Source: UBA6220 sp041650375 (GTDB lineage: Bacteria; Patescibacteriota; Minisyncoccia; Minisyncoccales; Minisyncoccaceae). Taken from it: a DNA stretch of 64,000 nt. Below are positions 41,020-49,239 of this stretch, one piece after another. Location: positions 124,001-188,000 of the forward strand of contig JBAZLH010000001.1 in NCBI GenBank assembly GCA_041650375.1. Direction: 5' to 3'. Position numbers and translations under genes: made by a program. The stretch's first letter is position 1, and each line of letters begins with the position of its first letter. The notes under the pieces are model-generated. The model worked only from the letters and a program-made list of their open reading frames with translations, was not told where the DNA came from and did not search any database.

Positions 41020-41715
41020 ATGATTGAATTTGAAAAAGTTAATAAAGATTATTATCCCAATTTATCAAACGAAGCTAAGGTGGCGATAAAAGATGTTTCT
41101 TTTAAGATAAAAGACGGAGAATTCGTGATTTTGTGCGGACGCTCCGGCGCGGGCAAAACCACTATTTTAAAATTGATTTCTTGCGAAGAAAAGCCCACGA
41201 AAGGCCGTATTTTGTTTGATAAAAAAGATTTATCAATGGTGAAGAAAAGCGACGCTTATCTGATTAGGCGCAAGATCGGTTCCGTTTTTCAAGACTACAA
41301 GCTTTTATCTTACAAAACTGTTTTTGAAAATGTGGCCTACGCGCTGGAAACATTGGAATACAATGAAAAGAAAATAAAAGACGAAGTGATGCAGGTGATT
41401 GAATTAGTCGGATTGGAAAACAGGGTTAATTGTTTTCCAAACGAACTGTCCGGTGGGGAACAACAGAGAGTTAGTATCGCCCGGGCCTTGATCCACAGGC
41501 CGGAAGTTATTTTAGCGGATGAGCCAACCGGCAATCTTGACCCGTATAACACCCGAGACATTATTAAAATACTTTTAAAAATAAATGAAGCTGGTTCAAC
41601 CGTGATTTTATCCACGCACGACAAAGAAGTGGTGAATGCGCTTAAGAAAAGAGTTATAACTTTAAAAGACGGAGTAATTGCGCGCGACGAAGAAGAAGGA
41701 GTTTATTTCTTGTAA
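41020..41715 (+). CDS. ftsE: Cell division ATP-binding protein FtsE
   Basis: 231 residues. ABC ATPase that with FtsX controls septal peptidoglycan hydrolases. Walker A CGRSGAGKTT (about 38-47), Q-loop FQDYKLL, signature LSGGEQQRVSIARAL (about 143-157), Walker B VILADEPTGNLDP and the H-loop STHDKEV are intact. ftsX follows after 17 bases. The 115-base leader after prfB holds the mini cloverleaf and repeated TACTAA-like A/T-rich sequence. Confidence 0.95.
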   Translation: MIEFEKVNKDYYPNLSNEAKVAIKDVSFKIKDGEFVILCGRSGAGKTTILKLISCEEKPTKGRILFDKKDLSMVKKSDAYLIRRKIGSVFQDYKLLSYKTVFENVAYALETLEYNEKKIKDEVMQVIELVGLENRVNCFPNELSGGEQQRVSIARALIHRPEVILADEPTGNLDPYNTRDIIKILLKINEAGSTVILSTHDKEVVNALKKRVITLKDGVIARDEEEGVYFL

Positions 41716-41732
41716 TAATATACAAATAAAAA

Positions 41733-42647
41733 ATGGCAAAACAAACTACTAATATCGTAAAACTTATAAAAAGCGGCTGGAATTATTTGTGGCGGCAGGG
41801 ATTTTTGTCTTTTGCCACCGCCTTGGTTATTTTTATAGCAGTGGTTTTGGGAACGGTTTTGCTTATCGGCAACGGGGGAGTTAATTTTATGACCGATAAG
41901 ATTAAAGATAAAATGGATATCTCGGTTTATTTCAACGAGCAAGTCAGCCGGGATAAGATTTTGGAAATCAGGGAAGCGGTGATTAAGTTGCCGGAAGTGA
42001 AAAACGCGACATATGTTTCTTCCGAAGAAGCTTACACGGCTTTTACAGAAGCGCATCAGGGTGACACTTATTCCCAAACATTGGAAGCCATTGGCAGTAA
42101 TCCGTTTTTACCCGCTTTGGTAATCCAGGCCAAAGATCCGGCGCAATACAAAAACATTTCCAATTATTTTAAGCAAGACATGTTTAAAGACATTGTGCAT
42201 GACGTTAATGATTATCAGCGGGCTTTCGCAATCCAAAGATTAAACGATTTGGCGAATGGTATGACTCGAATGGTCTTGGCAATAACCTTATTTTTGAGCT
42301 TAATCGCGTTGGTTGTCACTTATAATACTTTGCGCTTAAGTATTTATTCCCAAAAAGAAGAAATTGAAATTATGCATTTAGTGGGAGCGAAAAACAGTTT
42401 GGTTCGCGGGCCGTTTTTAGTGCAAGGCGCTTTATGCGGGCTTTCCGCCGCGCTTTTATGTTTTTTCCTTTTTTTGATCGGGCTGTTTGTTTTCCAGGGT
42501 GGGTTTGAAAGTTTCTTTATGGGCTTTAATCCTTTTAAATATTTTATTTCCAATATAATCATTATTTTCTTAGCTGAGGTTATAATTGGAACGGGCTTGG
42601 GCTTGATTTCCAGCTATTTTGCTGTTAGAAGATACCTAAAGGATTAA
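41733..42647 (+). CDS. ftsX: Cell division protein FtsX
   Basis: 304 residues. Permease-like partner of FtsE with four membrane helices (about 25-48, 170-195, 222-250, 270-298). The extracellular domain between helices 1 and 2 has the family pattern MDISVYFNEQVSRDKILEIREAVIKLPEVKNATYVSSEEAYTAF. The cytoplasmic-loop motif YSQKEEIEIMHLVGAKNSLVRGPFLVQG is typical. tRNA-Gln begins 14 bases after the stop. Confidence 0.93.
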   Translation: MAKQTTNIVKLIKSGWNYLWRQGFLSFATALVIFIAVVLGTVLLIGNGGVNFMTDKIKDKMDISVYFNEQVSRDKILEIREAVIKLPEVKNATYVSSEEAYTAFTEAHQGDTYSQTLEAIGSNPFLPALVIQAKDPAQYKNISNYFKQDMFKDIVHDVNDYQRAFAIQRLNDLANGMTRMVLAITLFLSLIALVVTYNTLRLSIYSQKEEIEIMHLVGAKNSLVRGPFLVQGALCGLSAALLCFFLFLIGLFVFQGGFESFFMGFNPFKYFISNIIIIFLAEVIIGTGLGLISSYFAVRRYLKD

Positions 42648-42661
42648 CTATAGGTTATCTT

Positions 42662-42732
42662 TGCGGGATCGTCTAATGGTAGGACTACGGACTCTGAATC
42701 CGTCAATCTTGGTTCGAATCCAAGTCCCGCAG
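42662..42732 (+). tRNA. tRNA-Gln (anticodon CTG)
   Basis: Acceptor TGCGGGA (42662-42668)/TCCCGCA (42725-42731), discriminator G. Anticodon stem ACGGA/TCCGT with loop CTCTGAA gives CUG. T arm CTTGG-TTCGAAT-CCAAG. CCA is not encoded as such. It probably shares the ftsEX transcript and ends at the strong hairpin at 42738-42773. Confidence 0.9.
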
Positions 42733-42737
42733 CCCAT

Positions 42738-42773
42738 AATACAAAAGAGCACCCTTAGGTGCTCTTTTGTATT
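42738..42773 (+). terminator. Strong terminator after tRNA-Gln
   Basis: A perfect 16-base stem (42738-42753 with 42758-42773), loop CTTA. The T-rich 3' arm can act as the release run. Confidence 0.85.
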
Positions 42774-42784
42774 ACTGCTACGCA

Positions 42785-43117
42785 GGGGATTTGGATGAAG
42801 AAGGCGGAGCCGCGACTGGCGGCGAGCCGGGCCTGAGGAAAATTTCAGTAGAAATTTATCCGAAGGCGAATCCAATACATTGGGCCTGGACTTGGATGCG
42901 AACCAATTGACGCGGAGTGAAGATATGGAGTCAGCAGACTCTATCCTGAATCTCAATTAACGCGAGTTAATTGATGTCAGATTTAGTAAAATCTGACCTA
43001 CCTTAAGCACTTGAACCAATTGACGTGGCGCTTAAGCTTGAATCTCAATTAGTGCGAGCTGATTTGATGTCTGATTTAGTAAAATCAGACGCACCTTTAA
43101 AGATTTCGAATCCAAGT
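42785..43117. repeat. tRNA-Gln-associated cloverleaf repeat array
   Basis: Unit 1: outer stem 42787-42793/42867-42873 around GCCGC/GCGGC (42809-42823) and AAATTTC-agta-GAAATTT (42840-42857). Then an inverted tRNA-like piece CTTGGATGCGAACC (42891-42904; 13 of 14 match the complement of the T arm). Then two copies of a 53-54-base double hairpin (42952-43004 and 43044-43097), also present in the tRNA-Thr array (39643-39695). The array ends with TTCGAATCCAAGT (43105-43117), identical to tRNA bases 42713-42725. No ORF is supported in this 460-base gap. Confidence 0.8.
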
Positions 43118-43193
43118 AACAATAATCCGTGAAATTTTTTGGCTATTTACTATTTCTAGGGTATAATAATTTTAAGATAATAAATTAAATATT

Positions 43194-45026
43194 ATGAATC
43201 AAAATTTTTTAAGGGGAGTAGATATCGTTACTGCCATAATATCGAAAGGATTAGTTATTATTAATGATATTATTGTCGCTATAATCTTATTGGGACTGTT
43301 TTTAAATAATAATTACTTTTCTTTTGATCTATTTTATTTTTTAATATATTCAACTTTATCATTGTTTTTATTTATTATATTTTTCAGGCCAAGAGAAAGC
43401 AAAGTATTAAATTTGATTTTAGAAATTTTTTTTATTGGAATACCCTTGCTTTTCTTTGTGTTGCACGAAATTTATTTAACAGTTATTAGTATAACCATTA
43501 TTAATATAATTATCACCGCACTTCTGTTTTTTTATAAAAAATCAGAAAGTAACGTAAAAATAGAGGAGCTTAATGGCATTGAAAAAACAGAGATTGCCCA
43601 GCAAAATAATGAACTGGAATCACTTACCGAAAATAAGCCGGTTTTTTTAAATAATATAAAAAAAATAGTAAAATTTAATACTTTCTTATTAATATTTTTG
43701 GTAGTTACTATTTTTGTACTTTTCTTTTGGTTCGTCCCGCAGTATGGTCTTTTGGGTGTGGCTTTAATACCGATGTTTTTTTCGTTTGTTTGTTATATAG
43801 TAATCTATTTTATATTTTATTTAGTTGGGCGGGCAAAATTTAAGTCGGATTTTTTGAATAATTCCATTAATACCTTAAACATATTAATAAATTTAATACC
43901 TTTCTCTGTCTTAATATATTATTTAAATGGTCTTTTGAAAGATTTTTTAAGAGGTTTTTCTTCGAATCCGAATATGTATATTTCTATGGGCGTTTTGCTT
44001 ATTTTTATATCTCTAATTTTTGGAACTAATGTAATTTATTATTTTATAAAAGCGCCTTCGCAAATAGATAAAAAGTTATGCATAAATAAAAAAGTAGCAA
44101 TTTTGCTGATTTTAATTTTGGTTGGCGTCGCAAGTATATTTTTTTGGAATAGAATTAATCAGCAAAATTTATCAAAATTACCGGAAGTAGCAAAGAATGG
44201 CAATTCAAAAGATTTAAAAGCATTAATAAATGCCGGTGCCGACGTCAACGCAGAAGATTCTTCGGGAGAAACTCCATTAATATTGGCATCTTACAATAAT
44301 AATCTTGCCACCGTTGAAGAATTAATTAAATCTGGCGCCGACGTCAATGCAAAAGATTTAATGGAGCAAACGCCACTAATGTTGGCTTCCGGTAAAGGGC
44401 ACTTGGATATTGTTAAAGAGTTGATTAAGGATGGAGCAGATGTAAATGCTGAAGATATAAATAAATTAACACCACTAATGACAGCGTCCCATAACGGTTA
44501 TTTGAATATTGTTGAAGAATTAATTAAATCTGGTGCCGACGTCAACGTAAAAAAAATTAACGGGGAAACGGCATTAATATTAGCTTGTGAAAATGGAAGT
44601 ATTGATGTTATCAAAAAGTTGATTAAATCCGGTGCCGACGTCAACGCAAAGAATTTTTATGGTGAAACAGCATTAGATATTGTCTTTGAGAGGGGTGATT
44701 TTGGTATTGTTAATGAACTAATTAAGGGTGGAGCTAATAGTAATAAAAGTATTGTATTGGTTAACGCCTCTTTTAACAATGATATTAATACTGTTAAAAA
44801 AATGGTTCAGGCTGGGGCGGATGTTAATATACAAAATTTTGATAAATGGACAGCGTTAATGTATGCATCCGATAAAGGGTATTTGGATATTGTTAAGGAA
44901 TTAATTAGAGCGGGAGCGAATGTTAACACAACGAATTCAATTGGATGGACGGCATTGATGTATGCTTCTACTAATGGGAATACTAGCATTGTTCAAGTAT
45001 TAAAAGATGCAGGAGCTAAAGAGTAA
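43194..45026 (+). CDS. Polytopic membrane protein with C-terminal ankyrin repeats
   Basis: 610 residues. The N-terminal half has about nine hydrophobic helices in two groups (about 12-125, then 158-320), very rich in Ile/Leu/Phe. From about residue 335 to the end are eight ankyrin repeats with the consensus G.TPLM.AS..G.L.IV.ELI..GADVNA; one repeat near 510-535 is degenerate. The gene is markedly AT-rich compared with neighbours. Several repeats share near-identical DNA (GCCGACGTCAACG around 44238, 44338, 44535, 44633), pointing to recent internal duplication or gene conversion. It adjoins the tRNA-Gln repeat array and looks accessory. Protein-binding function inferred. Confidence 0.8.
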   Translation: MNQNFLRGVDIVTAIISKGLVIINDIIVAIILLGLFLNNNYFSFDLFYFLIYSTLSLFLFIIFFRPRESKVLNLILEIFFIGIPLLFFVLHEIYLTVISITIINIIITALLFFYKKSESNVKIEELNGIEKTEIAQQNNELESLTENKPVFLNNIKKIVKFNTFLLIFLVVTIFVLFFWFVPQYGLLGVALIPMFFSFVCYIVIYFIFYLVGRAKFKSDFLNNSINTLNILINLIPFSVLIYYLNGLLKDFLRGFSSNPNMYISMGVLLIFISLIFGTNVIYYFIKAPSQIDKKLCINKKVAILLILILVGVASIFFWNRINQQNLSKLPEVAKNGNSKDLKALINAGADVNAEDSSGETPLILASYNNNLATVEELIKSGADVNAKDLMEQTPLMLASGKGHLDIVKELIKDGADVNAEDINKLTPLMTASHNGYLNIVEELIKSGADVNVKKINGETALILACENGSIDVIKKLIKSGADVNAKNFYGETALDIVFERGDFGIVNELIKGGANSNKSIVLVNASFNNDINTVKKMVQAGADVNIQNFDKWTALMYASDKGYLDIVKELIRAGANVNTTNSIGWTALMYASTNGNTSIVQVLKDAGAKE

Positions 45027-45031
45027 CCTAA

Positions 45032-45292
45032 ATGTTTTATACATACATTCTCCAATGCGCCGATGATACTCTCTATGTTGGCTGCACCAATGATTTAGAA
45101 AAGCGGCTTAAGCAGCACAATGAAGCCAAGTGCGGCGCGCATTACACTAAAATCAGGCGGCCGGTAGAACTAAAATACTCGGAGGAATTTGATAATATCG
45201 CGGCTGCGCGGGCGAGAGAAGCGGAAATAAAACGGTGGAGCAGAAAAGAAAAACTGGATTTGATAGATGGGAATATTGACAATTCTGATTAA
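45032..45292 (+). CDS. GIY-YIG domain endonuclease-like protein
   Basis: 86 residues. The single GIY-YIG domain is clear: YTYILQCADDTLYVGCTNDLEKRLKQHN (variant of GIY...YIG; catalytic Arg in KRL) with AREAEIKRWSRKEKLDLI at the end, matching the small YhbQ/UPF0213 type. Such proteins are predicted nucleases in DNA repair or recombination. It lies 5 bases after the ankyrin gene. The promoter of the next gene sits inside its 3' end. Confidence 0.85.
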   Translation: MFYTYILQCADDTLYVGCTNDLEKRLKQHNEAKCGAHYTKIRRPVELKYSEEFDNIAAARAREAEIKRWSRKEKLDLIDGNIDNSD

Positions 45293-45304
45293 AAGTTTTA
45301 TAAT
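45276..45304 (+). promoter_or_regulatory. Perfect-consensus promoter of the lipoprotein gene
   Basis: TTGACA (45276-45281), 17-base spacer, TATAAT (45299-45304). The only fully consensus promoter seen with ideal spacing. It overlaps the end of the GIY-YIG gene. Confidence 0.85.
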
Positions 45305-45332
45305 TCAGTAAACCTAAGGTAGGTGTTTGAAA

Positions 45333-45692
45333 ATGAAAAAGTTCTTTATTAGCTTACTGATTGTCGTAGCGCTTGCAATAGTTTGTGCGTTTGCAGCGGT
45401 TTGTTTCTCTGGATGTACCCAAATTCAAGGTGACAATACAGGAGCTCAAGCTCTGGGCGAGAACAATGCCGCAACTTTTTCTGGTAATGTTGGGAATACG
45501 GCAATAGTGCCCGCGATTGATTATAAGCATGGGGTATATTACATACCGGCGAACAAAGCAACTTTCGGCAATTCCTTGTCAATGTTTATTGCTGAAAATC
45601 CTGAACTTGAAGTGGTTGCCATTGCTCCCGATGATACTCAAACTGCCCATGGAGTAACACAAGGTTATTGGCTTTATGCCCGACACAAGTAA
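45333..45692 (+). CDS. Putative lipoprotein, 119 residues
   Basis: ATG 45333 is preceded by AAGGTAGGTG; TTG 45327 is less likely. A lipoprotein signal peptide (MKKFFISLLIVVALAIVCAF...) ends in a lipobox-like FSGC at about residue 29, so the mature protein would start with Cys and be lipid-anchored. The remaining 90 residues (GENNAATFSGNVGNTAIVPAI, HGVYYIPANKATFGNSLSMFIAENPELEVVAIAPDD) look like a small globular domain. No family recognised. Strong consensus promoter and a downstream hairpin suggest an independent, well-expressed transcript. Confidence 0.65.
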   Translation: MKKFFISLLIVVALAIVCAFAAVCFSGCTQIQGDNTGAQALGENNAATFSGNVGNTAIVPAIDYKHGVYYIPANKATFGNSLSMFIAENPELEVVAIAPDDTQTAHGVTQGYWLYARHK

Positions 45693-45700
45693 ACAATTTG

Positions 45701-45740
45701 CCCTCAACGTAAAATAATTACAGCGAGGGACTTTTTTATT
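45701..45740 (+). terminator. Probable terminator after the lipoprotein gene
   Basis: CCCTC (45701-45705) pairs with GAGGG (45725-45729) across a 19-base loop, then ACTTTTTTATTTT. Confidence 0.5.
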
Positions 45741-45790
45741 TTATGCTAACAGGCTTCCCAATTCTTTAAAAATAAAGTAATCTCTATTGT

Positions 45791-47254
45791 ATGGCAAATA
45801 ACGAATCAATCCTTAGTTTTAAAAAAGTGTCCTTTGGATACGCGGAAGACAAGCACCTCTTGAACGAGGTGGATTTTTCTATTCGCCGCGGTACCAAGAC
45901 CACAATTATGGGCCAAAACGGAGCGGGTAAGACCACTATTTTCGGATTGATTACCAAAGAATACAAACCGGAAAGCGGAGCGATAAACATTGAAAACAAT
46001 CTTTCCATTGCCGTTTCCCGTCAGGTAATTCCCCGGGATGAGCTGGACTTGACCGTGAAAGAATTTTTTGAAAAAGCAATGGAAAAATCAACGGGCAAAA
46101 AAGTTTATAACATCGACCCGAAAATAGATGATATTTTAGAAGTGGTCCACTTGGTCGCGCCGCACGAAAAAATCATAAAATCTTTTTCCGGCGGGCAACA
46201 GGCCCGACTGCTTTTGGCATCCGCCCTGATCCAAAATCCGGATTTGCTTTTACTGGACGAGCCAACTAATAATTTGGATAAAGCCGGCATTGAACACTTA
46301 ACCAAGTTTTTAATCGCTTACGAAAAAACTTGCATTGTGATTTCGCATGACGCCGAATTTTTAAACAGTTTTACAGACGGAGTTTTATACCTGGACGTGT
46401 TTACCCGGAAGATAGACCAATACACGGGCGATTATTTTGACGTGAGAAAACAAATTGAACACCGACAAGAAAAAGAAAATATGAAAAACGCGCAATTGGC
46501 GAAAGAAATCCAGGCCAATAAAGAACGGGCTAATTTTTTCGCCAACAAAGGAGGCAATTTGCGTATGGTTGCCAAGCGAATGAGGGAGAAAGCCGCAGAC
46601 TTGGAAGAGGAAAAAATTGATATGCGCAAAGAAGATAAAACCATCCGCGAATTTATTGTCCCCGCCCAAGACGGCATTAAAGGTTTGATTGCCCATATCA
46701 CGGCTTATAAAACCATAAAAAACCACAAGCCTGTCCAAAAGAAAACCGACATAGAGTTAAGGCGGAACCAGCACCTTTTATTGAAGGGTCCGAACGGGAT
46801 TGGCAAAAGCACATTACTGGAATCAATTGCCAAAAACGAAGCCGAGGGAACAATGATTGCTTCGGGAGTGCAAATCGGTTATTATCGCCAGGATTTTTCC
46901 ACTTTAAATTTTGAAGACACGGTTTACCAATCGCTTTCGCGCGTGTCTGCTCTGCATTCTGAAGAGTCCATGCGGGCAATCGCGGCCGGTTTTTTGATTA
47001 CCGGAGAGATGATGAAAACAAAGATCGGTAATTTGTCTGAAGGGCAAAAAGGCTTAGTGGCTTTCGCTCGGTTGGTTTTGCAAAAACCCGGGTTGCTTAT
47101 TTTGGATGAGCCCACGAACCACATTAACTTCCGCCACATTCCAGTGATTGCCGAAGCGCTAAATAAATATGAAGGCGCTATGATTTTGGTTAGCCATGTG
47201 CCGGATTTCGTAAGTAAAATTCGGATTGACAATATTTTAGACTTGGAAGATTAA
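45791..47254 (+). CDS. ABC-F family ATPase
   Basis: 487 residues with two ABC domains and no membrane helices. Domain 1 has Walker A GQNGAGKTT (about 40-48), signature FSGGQQARLLLA and LLLLDEPTNNLD. A linker of about 70 charged residues (RQEKENMKNAQLAKEIQANKE..., ARE-type coiled coil) follows. Domain 2 has GPNGIGKST, signature LSEGQKGLVAFARL (degenerate SGGQ) and LLILDEPTNH. ABC-F proteins act on the ribosomal E site in translation or antibiotic protection. The subfamily is not assignable by eye. Confidence 0.9.
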   Translation: MANNESILSFKKVSFGYAEDKHLLNEVDFSIRRGTKTTIMGQNGAGKTTIFGLITKEYKPESGAINIENNLSIAVSRQVIPRDELDLTVKEFFEKAMEKSTGKKVYNIDPKIDDILEVVHLVAPHEKIIKSFSGGQQARLLLASALIQNPDLLLLDEPTNNLDKAGIEHLTKFLIAYEKTCIVISHDAEFLNSFTDGVLYLDVFTRKIDQYTGDYFDVRKQIEHRQEKENMKNAQLAKEIQANKERANFFANKGGNLRMVAKRMREKAADLEEEKIDMRKEDKTIREFIVPAQDGIKGLIAHITAYKTIKNHKPVQKKTDIELRRNQHLLLKGPNGIGKSTLLESIAKNEAEGTMIASGVQIGYYRQDFSTLNFEDTVYQSLSRVSALHSEESMRAIAAGFLITGEMMKTKIGNLSEGQKGLVAFARLVLQKPGLLILDEPTNHINFRHIPVIAEALNKYEGAMILVSHVPDFVSKIRIDNILDLED

Positions 47255-47295
47255 TTTACTTTTTCTTTTTTATTTTTTGCGATATAGTGGATAAT

Positions 47296-47643
47296 ATGAA
47301 ACATGAAAAATCTCATCGCCCCTGGGGATGGCATCTGATATTGGCGCAAATCGGGCAGATGGCATGGATTAAGGTGGTATTTGTGAAACAAGGCGAAAGG
47401 CTAAGTTTGCAAACCCACGAAAACCGGTCGGAAGTGTGGGTTGTTTTAAAAGGCAAAGTTGAGGCGATTGTGGGAGAGAAAAAACATCAGTTGGCTTTTG
47501 GCCGGTTTGTAAACATTGCTAAAAAGCAAAAGCATCGTTTGAGTGGCATAAACAATGCGCATATTCTTGAGTTGGCTTTCGGCAAGCCGACCGAAGAAGA
47601 CATTGTCCGTTATGAAGATGATTACGGCCGTGCCGATATTTAA
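47296..47643 (+). CDS. Mannose-6-phosphate isomerase type II-like cupin
   Basis: 115 residues from ATG 47296; GTG 47287 overlaps a TATAGT -10 (47283-47288), which again leaves almost no leader. A single cupin barrel: RPWGWHLIL at the start, then QGERLSLQTHENRSEVWVVLKGKVEAIV (metal-binding His/Glu set) and the second box near RFVNIAKKQKHRL. This equals the C-terminal isomerase domain of GDP-mannose pyrophosphorylase/isomerase fusions. It likely acts on a sugar phosphate; the substrate is uncertain. It precedes mnmA by 4 bases. Confidence 0.75.
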   Translation: MKHEKSHRPWGWHLILAQIGQMAWIKVVFVKQGERLSLQTHENRSEVWVVLKGKVEAIVGEKKHQLAFGRFVNIAKKQKHRLSGINNAHILELAFGKPTEEDIVRYEDDYGRADI

Positions 47644-47647
47644 TATT

Positions 47648-48736
47648 ATGGAAAACCAAAGCAAAAAAAGAGTGGTCGTGGGATTAAGCGGCGGAGTGGA
47701 TTCGTCGGTTTCGGCTGCGCTTTTAAAGCAACAAGGTTATGAAGTAATCGGCGCCACAATGAAACTTTGGGACAAGAATTACGCTGCCAGCGGACAAAAG
47801 GGCGCGTGCTATGGTCCGGGAGAAAAAGATGATATTGAGGCTGCTCAAAAAGCCGCGAACATTATTGGTATAGAGCATCTGGTTATTGATGTTTCCGCGG
47901 AATATAAAAAATACGTTTTGGAATATTTTAAGCAAGAGTATTTGGCCGGCCGCACACCTAATCCGTGCGTAATGTGCAATCAAAAAATAAAGTTCGGTTA
48001 TTTGGCGCAAAAGATTGCCGAAGCCGGAGTAAAATTTGATTATTTCGCGACCGGGCACTATGCCCGCGTGATATTTGATAAAGAAAAAAATCGCTATTTG
48101 CTTTTACGGGGCAAGGATGAAAAAAAAGACCAGGCGTATTTTCTTTACCGGCTTTCGCAAGAGCAATTAAGCCAAGCGATATTTCCTTTGGGCGGATACA
48201 AAAAAGAAGAAACCAGGAAAATGGCGAATGAGCTTGGCTTGCAAGATTTTGCTAATAAAGAAGAAAGCCAGGACTTTGTGGAAGGCGGCGATTACTCGCA
48301 TATTATCGGGCCGCAGGGGCAAAAATCAGGCAAAATTATTGATATGGATGGGCAGATTGTTGGTGAACACAACGGCTTGTCTAATTTTACAATTGGGCAA
48401 AGAAAGGGCTTGGATATCGGCGGCTTAAGCGAACCGTATTACGTGATTTCTTTGGATGTTTGTAAAAACCAAGTTACGGTTGGCAAAAAAGAAGATGCTT
48501 TTTCAAATGAATTTGAAATTGGGCAAGCAAATTGGATTGCTTTTTCCGAGCCGGATAAGATAATTGAAGCGCAAGTAAAAACCAGGTCAAACGGGGAACT
48601 GGTTGATTGCAAAATTATTCCGCAAGAAGGCGGAGCAAGAATAGAATTGGCGAAGCCGAGCTTTGCCGTAACTGCCGGACAGTCCGCCGTGTTTTATTTG
48701 GGCGAGATTGTTTTGGGCGGAGGAATAATTAAATAG
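47648..48736 (+). CDS. mnmA: tRNA-specific 2-thiouridylase MnmA
   Basis: 362 residues from ATG 47648. It thiolates U34 of Lys/Glu/Gln tRNAs using ATP. The PP-loop GLSGGVDSSVSAALL (about 13-27), CVMC-N motif (about 103), FATGHYAR, the KDQAYFLYRL region and GQRKGLDIGG are present. The usual catalytic persulfide Cys motif (S..ICFI) is replaced by SQDFVEGGDY, so that Cys is missing. ACYGPG near residue 47 plus CVMC give three N-terminal cysteines, as in a minority MnmA subclass recalled to be Fe-S dependent. Its substrate set would include the tRNA-Gln family. Confidence 0.9.
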   Translation: MENQSKKRVVVGLSGGVDSSVSAALLKQQGYEVIGATMKLWDKNYAASGQKGACYGPGEKDDIEAAQKAANIIGIEHLVIDVSAEYKKYVLEYFKQEYLAGRTPNPCVMCNQKIKFGYLAQKIAEAGVKFDYFATGHYARVIFDKEKNRYLLLRGKDEKKDQAYFLYRLSQEQLSQAIFPLGGYKKEETRKMANELGLQDFANKEESQDFVEGGDYSHIIGPQGQKSGKIIDMDGQIVGEHNGLSNFTIGQRKGLDIGGLSEPYYVISLDVCKNQVTVGKKEDAFSNEFEIGQANWIAFSEPDKIIEAQVKTRSNGELVDCKIIPQEGGARIELAKPSFAVTAGQSAVFYLGEIVLGGGIIK

Positions 48737-48760
48737 TATTTTATGCTTTGGAGGCGGATG

Positions 48761-48789
48761 TTGGCGGTTTTTGGCTTTTGGGATATAAT
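48761..48789 (+). promoter_or_regulatory. Promoter of the HIT gene
   Basis: TTGGCG (48761-48766), 17-base spacer, TATAAT (48784-48789). ATG lies 14 bases after the -10. Confidence 0.6.
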
Positions 48790-48803
48790 AAATCCAAGCT
48801 ATT

Positions 48804-49220
48804 ATGGACTGTGTTTTCTGTAAAATAATCAATAACGAACTGCCAAGCTTCAAGGTTTATGAGAACGAATTCGTTTTGGCTTTTTTGGATATCAGCCCGG
48901 CCGCCAAAGGGCATACCTTGGTAATACCCAAAGAGCATTTTGAAAATATTTTTGATATTTCGGAAAATTATTTGGAGAAAATCATGGTTGCGGCTAAAAA
49001 GATTTCACAGAAAATGATAGAAGTCGGCGTTGCCGAAGGCGTGAATTTATATGAAGCGAATGGCTCCGTGGCAGAGCAAGTTGTGCCGCATTTTCATTTG
49101 CACATTATCCCGAGAGTTTCAGGCGATGATATTGATTTTACCGGCCGCGGATTTAAGCCGATTGCCAAGCCGACTAACGAAGAATTTGAAAATATCAGAG
49201 AAATATTAAATCTAATTTAG
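48804..49220 (+). CDS. HIT family nucleotide hydrolase
   Basis: 138 residues. It is a histidine-triad protein that hydrolyses AMP-linked substrates such as AMP-lysine or ApnA. CVFCKIINNELP (zinc-type CxxC start), FLDISPAAKGHTLVIPKEH and the triad HFHLHIIPR (about 97-105) are intact. Length typical of the HinT branch. It begins the run HIT-ftsZ-galU-trxB-eno. Confidence 0.93.
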   Translation: MDCVFCKIINNELPSFKVYENEFVLAFLDISPAAKGHTLVIPKEHFENIFDISENYLEKIMVAAKKISQKMIEVGVAEGVNLYEANGSVAEQVVPHFHLHIIPRVSGDDIDFTGRGFKPIAKPTNEEFENIREILNLI

Positions 49221-49239
49221 TTTTAATAGGTAAAAATAT

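Noticed and set aside
39494..43117. tRNA-associated arrays as integron attC sites or CRISPR
   Set aside because: No GTTRRRY core sites, no cassette ORFs, no integrase nearby, and no constant-length spacers.
44230..44660. Regularly spaced GCCGACGTCAACG words, possible CRISPR-like array
   Set aside because: They encode the conserved GADVN of ankyrin repeats in one frame. Spacing is about 99 bases and the intervening sequence is coding.
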